Below are positions 34,240 to 43,017 of a DNA stretch of 64,000 nt, piece by piece (within the stretch, counting starts at the first letter, position 1; every line of letters begins with the position of its first letter). The DNA comes from Candidatus Eisenbergiella merdavium (GTDB taxonomy: Bacteria; Bacillota; Clostridia; Lachnospirales; Lachnospiraceae): the NCBI GenBank assembly GCA_019119595.1, contig DWWS01000044.1, forward strand, positions 1 to 64,000, written 5' to 3'. The position numbers and the translations under genes are program-made. The notes beneath the pieces are model-generated. The model was not told the origin of the DNA and did not search any database. It saw nothing but the letters and a program-made list of their open reading frames with translations.

Positions 34240-35985
34240 ATGAGAAAAAAATGGATGAAAAAGGCAGGAGCGGCAATTCTGGCCGTAGTTATGACGATGT
34301 CTGTGCTGACGGGATGCTCCGGCTCCAAAGCAGGTGGTGAAACCGGTGGATCGGCTTCGGGAGGAGGCCTGACGGAGACGGCCGGAGAAAATTCTGCTTC
34401 TGAAGATCGGGAGGATTTGAAAACGATCCGGATTTTGGGGATTGATAATTCGGGTACGGATGATTCCGGAACTACCGTCTATCTCTCTGACTGGGTAAAC
34501 GGGGAGAGCAAAATGTGGGATCAGCTGACCTCGGATCTTGCGGAAAGGGGAGTCATGCTGGAGGTTGATCTGATCCCGGCAGATCAGTATGATACGGTGA
34601 TTCAGACCCAGCTGGCTGCGGGGCTTGACTGTGATTTCGTCAATCTCCATGGGGTGGATACGAAGACCAGAAGCAACCTGGTAACGCAGGGAAAGCTGGT
34701 TCCGATCAATCAGATCTGGCAGGAATATTCTCAGGAGGAAACCATTGCATTCTATGAGGAGGGGTATGGAAGTGAGGTAGCCAGGCTGAATGTGATGGAG
34801 GACGGCAACGTTTACTGGCTTTCCGCGCTGACAGTCGGAGATTATAAGGGAACACCCTGGGGGGGCTTTGTAATGCCCATGATCAGAAAGGACTGGCTGG
34901 ATAAGCTGGGGCTGGAAATGCCTGAAACGACGGACGAGCTGTTCGATGTACTGAAGGCATTTCAGGATCAGGACGCGAATGGCAACGGAGAAGCGGATGA
35001 GGTGGTCGCCATTGATTTTGATAATTTCGGAAACGGGCTTTCTCAGTATTTCGGCCTTGGAACAGCCGTTTATTATGTAGATTACGAAACGGGAGAGGCA
35101 ACCTCACCCTGGTATGACGAGGGAATTAAGGACTATATTTCCTTCATGCAGCGTCTTTGTGAAGCCGGGCTTCTGGAAACCTCCGGCCAGGGAAATGAAA
35201 AGAAGGCGGAAAACAAGGTTTCTATGATTAACTCCTGGTGGATTGAAACCTGGGAAGAGCCTGGCGTTATTGTTCGGGAGGGAGAAGCTGCTCCTTATTA
35301 CTGCGGTGTGCTCTGTCAGGGAGCAGAGGGCATTGACCCGCTTCTTTCCAGACAGAACGGCATTCAGAAGGGAAGCTATGAATTTGCTGTGACGGATCAG
35401 GCGGACCCGGAGGCGGTCGGGGCGCTGTTAGATTATCTGGCAAGCGAGGAGTACAGTACGTTAAGCGAATTTGGAATCGAAGGCTATACCTATGAGGTCG
35501 ATGAAAACGGCGTAATGAAAAAATTCGCCGCCGGAAACGGAAGCGGAAACAGCGAAGTGGAAATTATGACAAAATTACCCGCACTTTGGGTTAATGACGG
35601 GATACTTCCCAGAGTAGAGCAGGTGAACCGGGAGCAGGAGCTGATCACCTGTGCGGAAGCAGGAAAGACGATGGGATATCCGGAGGAAGGCTTTGCGGAT
35701 AAGGCGCAGGCAATCCAGGATGTATATGACAATGAGGCTTCCTATCACTACGCTTTGATGGATACCAACGCGAATCTGGCGGCTGCGACAGATGAGGAAA
35801 ATGAAAGGATTTCAGAGCTGACTGCGGATTTTGAGACCTATTATCAGGAGCTTCTGACCAAGCTGATCCTCGGACAGCAGTCCATGGATGACTGGGATAC
35901 CTATATTGCACAGATGCAGGAGCTGGGACTGGATGAACTGATATCCATTACACAGGCCCGTTACGACAGAGCTCACGCGGAATGA
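34240..35985 (+). CDS. Sugar-binding lipoprotein of the second importer
   Basis: This 581-residue extracellular binding protein has signal peptide and lipobox LTGC (Cys about residue 27) and a low-complexity linker to about residue 60. The mature domain has LplA-like segments (MPMIRKDWLDKLGLEMPETTDELFDVLKAF). A short Asp/Asn-rich stretch DQDANGNGEADE resembles an EF-hand-like calcium loop, seen in other binding proteins of this class. It works with the permeases just upstream. AAAAGGAGAGG precedes the ATG. Confidence 0.93.
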   Translation: MRKKWMKKAGAAILAVVMTMSVLTGCSGSKAGGETGGSASGGGLTETAGENSASEDREDLKTIRILGIDNSGTDDSGTTVYLSDWVNGESKMWDQLTSDLAERGVMLEVDLIPADQYDTVIQTQLAAGLDCDFVNLHGVDTKTRSNLVTQGKLVPINQIWQEYSQEETIAFYEEGYGSEVARLNVMEDGNVYWLSALTVGDYKGTPWGGFVMPMIRKDWLDKLGLEMPETTDELFDVLKAFQDQDANGNGEADEVVAIDFDNFGNGLSQYFGLGTAVYYVDYETGEATSPWYDEGIKDYISFMQRLCEAGLLETSGQGNEKKAENKVSMINSWWIETWEEPGVIVREGEAAPYYCGVLCQGAEGIDPLLSRQNGIQKGSYEFAVTDQADPEAVGALLDYLASEEYSTLSEFGIEGYTYEVDENGVMKKFAAGNGSGNSEVEIMTKLPALWVNDGILPRVEQVNREQELITCAEAGKTMGYPEEGFADKAQAIQDVYDNEASYHYALMDTNANLAAATDEENERISELTADFETYYQELLTKLILGQQSMDDWDTYIAQMQELGLDELISITQARYDRAHAE

Positions 35986-36035
35986 TCTGATGCAGGAAAC
36001 ATTGCGGTTAACAGAAAAATGGGAGATAAGAATAT

Positions 36036-38219
36036 ATGCTGGAAGCGATGAAGGGAACTTTTTTCAGAAATCTGTTTTTCGCCTTTTTCCTGCTGATGAA
36101 TATTTTGCTGCTGGTCTTCTCCGCTGCCCTTTTCGGGCAGTGGGAGGCGGCCCAGCAGGACAGGGAGCAGAGGGAAAATCATAACCAGGCCGATCTTGCG
36201 GCGAGGATGATTGACGAGAAGTTTTCCGCAGTGGATCTTGCCGCATCCCAGACTGCTTCCAGCCATTGGTTGAGATATGTTTCGGCAAGATCCGATATCC
36301 TGTATTCAAAGGTAGACTATTCGAAGAGAGAAGAAATCTGCCAGACGATCGGCAATTATAATGACAGCCTGAGGATTGCAAAATCTACGGCTGTCATTCT
36401 GCCATACAGAAATCTGGCGATCGACAGGGTCTCCTTCTGGGAAAGCGAGCGATATTTTAAGTCAGTGGGGCTGCCGGGAAATATGCTGTCGGAGATCGAA
36501 ACGGGCCTGGATGGCCGTTACGGTTCCCTCGTCCTGTTCACCAATGATTCGATGAAGGCAGAAAGCGGGGGCTTTGCTGTCGTGAGGCAGTTAGAATACG
36601 GGCTGAATACGGATAAAATTTTGCTGGTTTATGTGGACGGGCGGCTTTTTTCTTCCTTTCTTTCAGATTTGGGAATTAATCTGAGATCCCTTGAGATTCT
36701 GTTTGAGGAAACGCCGGTTTATTCCTGGGAGAGTCCAAATGCGGCCGATGAGGATGGGTGGAGTGAGGAGCTGAAATCCTCCCTCCATAACTGGTCCTAC
36801 AGGATTACCCTGGAGCCGGCTGATTATGCAGGATTTGATTTCAGGATGGGGCTGTTTATGCTGATCCTGCTTCTTTCTCTGATCATTCTGGAATTTGCGG
36901 TAAGCTGGCAGCTTGCCAGCTTCAGTGTCCGCCCTGTGCGTACATTGATGGAAAAAATGGGAATCGGAAAGGCCTCAAAGGAAGGAATGCTGGACGCCAT
37001 TGAAAAATCCTGGAAGGATCTGAACACCCAGAAGGAATGGATGGAGACGCTGGGAAATCAGTATTATAAAATTGCGGAAACGGGCTATCTGACAAGCCTT
37101 TTGTACGGAACCTTTGAAAGGGACAGGATCATGGAGCTTACCCGGAAATTCCGGATGCCCTTTGATGATAAGATGTATTGCCAGACTTTGCTTTTTCATT
37201 ATCTGGGAGAGACAGACAGAGAATTTCTGGACGCGATGCTGCAGTTACAGATACAATGCTGGCAGGATGGGGTTCCTGCTGTATTCTGCCAGGAGGATGG
37301 AGCACTGATTCTGGAAGCGGATGAGGCGGAAAATGTGCTGCACCAGGAGGAGAGGATCAGAGTTTTGCTGGATGAAATGTTCCCTGAACTGGAGCTTGAG
37401 CTGCATTCCGGTAAAATACACAGAGGCTTTGATGGAATAGGGAGATCATACCGGGAAGGAAAGGAAATACAGTCCATGATGCAGATGCAGGGGCGGCTTA
37501 CCTATTATTTTCCGCTGGAGCTGGAACTGAAAATGATTAATTCCATGAAGCTTGGTAACTTTGCACAGACAAGAGACATTTTGGAAAAGCTCAGGACAGA
37601 AAACGATAAAAGGGAGCTTTCCATTGAAGAAAAGGGGCGCGTGATCCGTCAGATTTTTGAAGTGCTGCGCAGGTTTTATATGGATATGTTTGCCGAATAT
37701 GACTCTGCAAACCGTGGGACTGTGGGCTGTGCGGACATAAGGCTGGATGCGGAAACGCTGGAAGAGGAGCTGAGAAAGGAAAGCCGGGAAGGACATGAAT
37801 CCGGAATGTGGGGAATTTTGTCTGCGGCGCTTTCAAAGATTGAAGAACAGTATGAAAAGAGCAGCGAGGGGCACGCATTGGGAAAAGAGCTGATCGCTTA
37901 TGTGGATGCGCATTACAGCAGCTCTGAGCTGTCCCAGCAGGATATTGCGGATGTATTTCATATTTCTCGCCCGATGGTATCCAAAATTTTTAAGGATGCG
38001 GCAAGGATGAATTTCATTGACTACCTCCACGGAAAAAGAGTGGAACGAGCAAAGCAGCTTTTAGAACAAGGGGAATGGGATGTGATATCAGTGGGAAAAA
38101 AGGTTGGTTACGAGAATGAGGTGACATTTAAGCGGGCTTTTGTGAAGCATGAGGGTATGACTCCAAGAGAATATATAAAGATATGTAGAAACGAGGGAGC
38201 CGGGAGAAGCCGCGTTTGA
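36036..38219 (+). CDS. Membrane-bound AraC-type regulator
   Basis: This 727-residue protein is a one-component membrane sensor. One transmembrane helix lies at about residues 8-30, an external sensor region at 31-265, a second helix at about 268-290 (GLFMLILLLSLIILEFAVSW) and a long cytoplasmic linker follows. The C-terminal AraC DNA-binding domain covers about 620-715 with two helix-turn-helix units (QQDIADVFHISRPMVSKIFK; VISVGKKVGYENEVTFKRAF). This plan matches the YtdP-like regulators beside LplABC-type importers in Firmicutes. It probably activates the importer genes in response to an extracellular saccharide, perhaps via the binding protein. Confidence 0.87.
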   Translation: MLEAMKGTFFRNLFFAFFLLMNILLLVFSAALFGQWEAAQQDREQRENHNQADLAARMIDEKFSAVDLAASQTASSHWLRYVSARSDILYSKVDYSKREEICQTIGNYNDSLRIAKSTAVILPYRNLAIDRVSFWESERYFKSVGLPGNMLSEIETGLDGRYGSLVLFTNDSMKAESGGFAVVRQLEYGLNTDKILLVYVDGRLFSSFLSDLGINLRSLEILFEETPVYSWESPNAADEDGWSEELKSSLHNWSYRITLEPADYAGFDFRMGLFMLILLLSLIILEFAVSWQLASFSVRPVRTLMEKMGIGKASKEGMLDAIEKSWKDLNTQKEWMETLGNQYYKIAETGYLTSLLYGTFERDRIMELTRKFRMPFDDKMYCQTLLFHYLGETDREFLDAMLQLQIQCWQDGVPAVFCQEDGALILEADEAENVLHQEERIRVLLDEMFPELELELHSGKIHRGFDGIGRSYREGKEIQSMMQMQGRLTYYFPLELELKMINSMKLGNFAQTRDILEKLRTENDKRELSIEEKGRVIRQIFEVLRRFYMDMFAEYDSANRGTVGCADIRLDAETLEEELRKESREGHESGMWGILSAALSKIEEQYEKSSEGHALGKELIAYVDAHYSSSELSQQDIADVFHISRPMVSKIFKDAARMNFIDYLHGKRVERAKQLLEQGEWDVISVGKKVGYENEVTFKRAFVKHEGMTPREYIKICRNEGAGRSRV

Positions 38220-38250
38220 TTAGACACAGCGCTGAAGAATGGAGGAAAGT

Positions 38251-40191
38251 ATGGAAGTGAGGATGACATGTTGCGGACTGAAAAATGGAAAATGGGAGGA
38301 CTTGAAAGAAAGCCGGGAGGGAGGTGAAGCCCTTTTTATAAGCGGGGATGGACTGCTTCAGGTTCGTCTGACACCGGCGGATTATGGGTGGGATTATTTC
38401 ATGGAGAGCCGTTCAAAGGAAAAAACGCAGATTCGTCTGGCGGTCTCCCTTGGGAATGAACGGGATGCGTTCCATGTGATTCCGTGCAACATTTATGGAG
38501 ACAATAATATTGACCGTGTGAAGCCGGGAGAATTTCCCAGTCTGACCCGTTCTCATGCAGGAACGAGGTTCTGCTCTGACTTCTGGGAATTCCGTGCGGA
38601 CAGAGCGGCAGTTCCCGTTTCCATGATGAGTCAGGGAAATCAGACGGCGGGAATCTCCATTGATCCCTATTCGGAAAATGAGGGAGAAGAGGGCTGGATT
38701 CACAACGGCGTGTTTGCCGGGCTTCCCAATACCATTGGCGTATCGCTGGGATATGAGAATTTTCCGTCTACCTTTGTGGATAAGGGGCATGAAGAACCTG
38801 CAACAGCCGAATATGCTTTCTGTGCAAAGGCGAAAGGCAGCATTTACCTGCTGGAAGGAAGGGGAAGGCAGGATATGCACCGGATCGTACAGGCAGAATA
38901 TGAAAAAAGGCATGAAAGAGCCCGTTATGAGAAACGGTTTGAGGAGGCGGCAGAAGCGATCCTCGACGCCTGCATCCAGCTGAACTGGAATGAAGAGTGG
39001 CAGGCATATACGGACATGTCCTGTCAGCCGCCGGAGAAGACGCAGCTAAAGGCATGGAGGCCTGTTTATGAGATCGGGTGGACGGGAATTGCAGAGCTTG
39101 CCTGTCCGTTTGTTATGGCAGAACAGCTTCTGGGCGTGAAAAAGGAACGGTTTGGAAGGGCAAAGGACGGGCGGGAGCTGCTCGACCAGATTGCCGGGGC
39201 ATACAACCCGGCATCCGGACTTCTTCATGACCTTGTGGCGCCAGTAGATGAAAGCGGCTCTCTGGAAAATGGCTGGTGGATCTGGTACTACATAAAGGAG
39301 CCCTGCCACTGCGCCTATACCAACGCAAAGGGAATTTATGGCCTGTTGAAAACCATGTCATTTCTTGCGGACAGAGGACAGAATTATCCAAAAGAGTGGA
39401 TGGATATGGTACGCAAGGTACTGGATACTATTATCTTCCTTCAGAGAGAGGATGGAAATTATGGTTATACCTACAGCAGCAGGGAAAAGAAGGTTCTTGA
39501 CTGGGACGGCTTTGCAGGCTGCTGGTTTTTGCCCTGTATGGTCTATGCCTGGAAGCTTACGGGAGAGGCGCGTTATCTGGAATCGGCAGAAAGGGCGGAA
39601 CGTTTCTATGCCAGATATGTTCATGAGCTGAACTGCTACAGCACGCCGATGGATACCTGGAAGGCAGTGGATGAGGAAGGCAATCTGGCCTTTGTGCGCG
39701 GGACGCGCCTGCTGCATGAGCTGACGGGGAAGGAGGAATATCTCAATGACCTGAAAGAAGGAGCCTGCTATGAATACCTGTGGCGTTATGGCTATGCGGC
39801 GAGGCCGGAAAATCCACCTCTAAGGGACGGATGGAATTCCTGCGGCGGCTCCGTTACAAGCGTTTCCAATCCACATATTCATCCTATGGGAGTGCTCATC
39901 GATACGGATCTGAGATATCTGGCCCGTGTGACCGGTGAGGAGTACCATAGAATGCGAGCGGATGACGGCACCGCCTGGCTGATGCAGTGTCTTGAGCTCT
40001 ACCCGGAGAAAAGCGGCTATGGGGGCTATGGGATGATTTCTGAGCGGTTCTGTCCCAGTGACGGCCTTGTGACGGAGCGCTACAGCGACGGCAGGCCGTT
40101 CAGCTCCTGGTTTACCTTTAATCTGTGGGCTACGGCCAATGTGCTGGAAGCCATTATGGATCTGCTGGAGGAAAAGGCCTCACTGAAATAG
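38251..40191 (+). CDS. Unrecognised protein, possible alpha-barrel glycosidase
   Basis: In this 646-residue protein, residues 1-215 are beta-rich. From about 220 the protein is helical, with aromatic and acidic segments typical of six-hairpin glycosidases: WRPVYEIGWTGIAELACPFV, NGWWIWYYIKEPCHCAYTNA, LDWDGFAGCWFLPCMVYAWK and WNSCGGSVTSVSNPHIHPMG. I cannot name the family. There is no signal peptide, so action on imported oligosaccharide is likely. The start at 38251 follows GGAGGA by 4 bases; an ATG at 38239 would overlap that site. It is the last gene of the second sugar locus and is followed by a strong terminator. Confidence 0.6.
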   Translation: MEVRMTCCGLKNGKWEDLKESREGGEALFISGDGLLQVRLTPADYGWDYFMESRSKEKTQIRLAVSLGNERDAFHVIPCNIYGDNNIDRVKPGEFPSLTRSHAGTRFCSDFWEFRADRAAVPVSMMSQGNQTAGISIDPYSENEGEEGWIHNGVFAGLPNTIGVSLGYENFPSTFVDKGHEEPATAEYAFCAKAKGSIYLLEGRGRQDMHRIVQAEYEKRHERARYEKRFEEAAEAILDACIQLNWNEEWQAYTDMSCQPPEKTQLKAWRPVYEIGWTGIAELACPFVMAEQLLGVKKERFGRAKDGRELLDQIAGAYNPASGLLHDLVAPVDESGSLENGWWIWYYIKEPCHCAYTNAKGIYGLLKTMSFLADRGQNYPKEWMDMVRKVLDTIIFLQREDGNYGYTYSSREKKVLDWDGFAGCWFLPCMVYAWKLTGEARYLESAERAERFYARYVHELNCYSTPMDTWKAVDEEGNLAFVRGTRLLHELTGKEEYLNDLKEGACYEYLWRYGYAARPENPPLRDGWNSCGGSVTSVSNPHIHPMGVLIDTDLRYLARVTGEEYHRMRADDGTAWLMQCLELYPEKSGYGGYGMISERFCPSDGLVTERYSDGRPFSSWFTFNLWATANVLEAIMDLLEEKASLK

Positions 40192-40207
40192 AATATTTTA
40201 CTTCTCT

Positions 40208-40256
40208 CCGCGCCAGTCCCCCAAAGAACGGACTGGCGCGGATTTATATTTTTTTA
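40208..40256 (+). terminator. Strong intrinsic terminator of the second sugar locus
   Basis: A perfect 12-base G/C-rich stem (40208-40219 with 40230-40241) is followed by an A/T-rich stretch ending in T7. Confidence 0.92.
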
Positions 40257-40278
40257 AGAAAAGTTTAGACAATATAAA

Positions 40279-40307
40279 TTGTTATCTGAATGGCAGGGTA
40301 CTATAAT
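40279..40307 (+). promoter_or_regulatory. Promoter of the marR-ABC operon
   Basis: TTGTTA (40279-40284), a 17-base spacer and a perfect TATAAT (40302-40307). Transcription would start near 40314. Confidence 0.75.
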
Positions 40308-40323
40308 CAATAATCAGACATAA

Positions 40324-40345
40324 GTTAACAAGGTTAATTGTTGAC
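40324..40345. promoter_or_regulatory. Candidate MarR operator
   Basis: GTTAACAA and TTGTTGAC form an 8-base inverted repeat with one mismatch around 6 bases, placed about 10-30 bases after the predicted start of transcription. This is where a MarR repressor would block its own operon. A second small inverted repeat CCCTGT/ACAGGG lies at 40378-40391 near the ribosome site. Confidence 0.55.
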
Positions 40346-40405
40346 TGTGAAATAATATGTCCTGACGCACAGAAAAGCCCTGTCAACAGGGAAAAGGAGG
40401 CAGGA

Positions 40406-40867
40406 ATGACGCCGGACGAGATCAGAAATGAGCTGTTGAAAACCACCTTCCGATTTGGGAAGGCGCATATGGGAGTCCCGCTTGGGGACATTCCCGGCGG
40501 GGAATTCGCCGCGATGCAGGTGATCCACCATTTTCAGGAGGTATCGCCTGAGGAAAACGGGATCACCGCCGCCCGGCTCGCCGCGGAGGTGGGCTGCTCG
40601 CCGCCCGCTGTCTCCCGCCTGTTGAACACGCTGGAGGAAAAAGAGTATGTGGTGCGCAGGACAGATCCGGCCAACCGGAGACGGACCCGCATCGCTCTGA
40701 CCGAAAAGGGTGAGGAGGCCCGCCGGAGAGGCTGGGAGCATGCCGCGGACTATTTCAACAGGGTAACCGCCGACATGGGCGAGGAAAAAATGCTGGAGTT
40801 TCTTTCTCTGTGGAAGGAGCTTGTGGACATCATGGAACGTGTGGGAAACGCTTCGGAACGGAGGTAA
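40406..40867 (+). CDS. MarR-family transcriptional regulator
   Basis: This 153-residue winged-helix protein has the recognition region ITAARLAAEVGCSPPAVSRLLNTLEEKEYV followed by the wing RRTDPANRRRTRIALTEKG. The flanking helices fit a dimer interface. It is the first gene of an operon with two ABC exporter subunits starting 2 bases after its stop, so it most likely represses this exporter and itself until a toxic compound binds. AAGGAGG precedes the ATG. Confidence 0.92.
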   Translation: MTPDEIRNELLKTTFRFGKAHMGVPLGDIPGGEFAAMQVIHHFQEVSPEENGITAARLAAEVGCSPPAVSRLLNTLEEKEYVVRRTDPANRRRTRIALTEKGEEARRRGWEHAADYFNRVTADMGEEKMLEFLSLWKELVDIMERVGNASERR

Positions 40868-40869
40868 AC

Positions 40870-43017
40870 ATGGGAAAGCTGTTTCAAAATTTATGGAGGC
40901 ATAAGGGCGCGGTCCTTCTGATCATCCTTCTTCTGATCGGGCAGGCTTACTGCGACCTTTCGCTGCCTTCCTATACGTCCGATATTGTGGACGTGGGAAT
41001 TCAGCAGGGCGGCATTGAGAACGCCGTCCCTGAGAGGATGAGAGAGGAAACCTTCAACAATCTTTCATTGCTCCTGACGGAAGAGGAAAGGGAGCTGGCG
41101 GAGGAAGCCTATACACTGACGGACGGCGTGATGGAGCTGAACACCTCGAACCGGAAGACCATTGAGAGCCTGGATGAGGCGTTCGGGCTTCCGATGGTGA
41201 TCCTGAGCACGATTCAGGAGTCCGGCGCGGATCTGGCCGCGCTGGCGCAGGCGGTGCCGGAGGGCGGTATGACGCAGGACGTTATCGAAGAGATCCGGCA
41301 GCAGGCGCTTGCCGGCATGGGAGACATGAGCGATTCCATCATCAGCCAGCGGGCCGTTCTGTTCGTTCAGGCGGAATATGAGGCGCTGGGAATGGATCTG
41401 GGAGACGTACAGATGCGGTATCTTCTTACCACGGGCGCGAAGATGCTCGGCCTCACCCTCCTCATGGTGTGTACGGCTGTGCTCGCCGGCCTGCTTTCCT
41501 CCCGGACGGCGGCCAGGATCGGTATGGAGCTGAGGGGACAGGTGTTCACCAAGGTTTTGTCCTTCTCCAATACTGAGCTGAATCAGTTTTCCATCGCGTC
41601 GCTGATCACAAGAAGCACCAACGATATCCAGCAGGTGCAGATGGTGGAGGTCATGCTGCTTCGTATGGTGCTCTACGCGCCGATCATCGGCATCGGAGGC
41701 ATCCTGAAGGTGCTTGGAACCGATACCGGGCTTGGCTGGATCATCGTTGTGGCGGTCGCGGCGATCTTTGCGGTGGTTATGATCCTTCTCTTTGTGGCGA
41801 TGCCCAAATTTAAGAAGATGCAGACTCTGGTTGACCGGGTGAACCTGGTGGCGAGGGAGATCCTGACCGGGCTTCCCGTCATCCGGGCCTTTGACCGGGA
41901 AAAATTTGAGGAGGAGCGGTTTGACAGGGCGAATACGACGCTGATGAAGACCCAGCTCTTCACCAACCGGGTCATGAACATCATGATGCCCGCCATGATG
42001 CTGATCATGAACGGCGTGACCGTGATGATCATCTGGTTCGGCGGACACGGAGTGGATGCGGGAACCATGCAGGTGGGCGATATGATCGCTTTCATCACCT
42101 ATACCATGCAGATCGTCATGGCGTTTCTGATGATCACCATGATCTCTGTCATGCTGCCCCGCGCGGGCGTGGCCGCCGACCGCATCCAGGAGGTGCTGGA
42201 TACGCCGGTATCCATTCAGGACGCTCCTTCGGTCAGGGACGGGGAGCTTGCGGACGCGAAGGGCGAGCTTCGTTTCGAGGACGTTTCCTTCCGGTATGAG
42301 GGAGCGGACGAGGATGCGCTTGAGCACATCAGCTTCACCGCAAAGCCGGGAGAAACCACCGCCATCATCGGAAGCACCGGCTGCGGAAAATCCACGCTGA
42401 TCCATCTGATCCCCCGTTTCTACGATGTGACGCAGGGCAGGATCACCATCGACGGCGTGGATATCCGGGAGATCTCCCAGGAGAAGCTGCACAGCCTGCT
42501 TGGCTTTGTGCCGCAGAAGGGAAATCTGTTCTCAGGCACTATAGCTTCCAATATCAAATACGGCGGGGACTGGATCACCGATGAAAAGATGGAGGAGGCG
42601 GCGCAGATCGCCCAGGCGGAGGAATTCATCGAGACCAAGCCGGACGGCTATGAAAGCCCCATCGCGCAGGGCGGAACCAACGTATCCGGCGGACAGAAGC
42701 AGCGGCTTTCCATCGCGAGAGCCATTGCGAAATCCCCGAAGATCTTCCTGTTCGACGACAGCTTTTCCGCGCTGGACTATAAGACGGACGCCCAGCTTCG
42801 TAAAGCGCTTCATGACAAAACGGCGGACGCGGCCGTGATCATCGTTGCGCAGCGGATCAGCACGATCCTGCACGCCAACCGGATCCTGGTTCTGGAGGAC
42901 GGAAGGGTAGTGGGAGACGGCACCCATGAACAGCTTCTGGAAAGCTGCGCAGCCTATCAGGAGATCGCGCGTTCCCAGCTTTCCGAAGCGGAGCTGAAAG
43001 GAGGCAGAGCATCATGA
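40870..43017 (+). CDS. Multidrug-type ABC exporter subunit with degenerate ATP site
   Basis: This 715-residue half-transporter has a long first extracellular insertion between helices 1 and 2 (about residues 45-190). Its ATPase shows Walker A GSTGCGKS, signature VSGGQKQR and Walker B IFLFDDS, where Asp replaces the catalytic Glu. That replacement is the known signature of one subunit of heterodimeric exporters such as TM287/288 and BmrCD. The start at 40870 follows GGAGGT and overlaps no upstream coding sequence. The partner overlaps its stop by 4 bases. It is probably a drug or lipid exporter under MarR control. Confidence 0.93.
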   Translation: MGKLFQNLWRHKGAVLLIILLLIGQAYCDLSLPSYTSDIVDVGIQQGGIENAVPERMREETFNNLSLLLTEEERELAEEAYTLTDGVMELNTSNRKTIESLDEAFGLPMVILSTIQESGADLAALAQAVPEGGMTQDVIEEIRQQALAGMGDMSDSIISQRAVLFVQAEYEALGMDLGDVQMRYLLTTGAKMLGLTLLMVCTAVLAGLLSSRTAARIGMELRGQVFTKVLSFSNTELNQFSIASLITRSTNDIQQVQMVEVMLLRMVLYAPIIGIGGILKVLGTDTGLGWIIVVAVAAIFAVVMILLFVAMPKFKKMQTLVDRVNLVAREILTGLPVIRAFDREKFEEERFDRANTTLMKTQLFTNRVMNIMMPAMMLIMNGVTVMIIWFGGHGVDAGTMQVGDMIAFITYTMQIVMAFLMITMISVMLPRAGVAADRIQEVLDTPVSIQDAPSVRDGELADAKGELRFEDVSFRYEGADEDALEHISFTAKPGETTAIIGSTGCGKSTLIHLIPRFYDVTQGRITIDGVDIREISQEKLHSLLGFVPQKGNLFSGTIASNIKYGGDWITDEKMEEAAQIAQAEEFIETKPDGYESPIAQGGTNVSGGQKQRLSIARAIAKSPKIFLFDDSFSALDYKTDAQLRKALHDKTADAAVIIVAQRISTILHANRILVLEDGRVVGDGTHEQLLESCAAYQEIARSQLSEAELKGGRAS

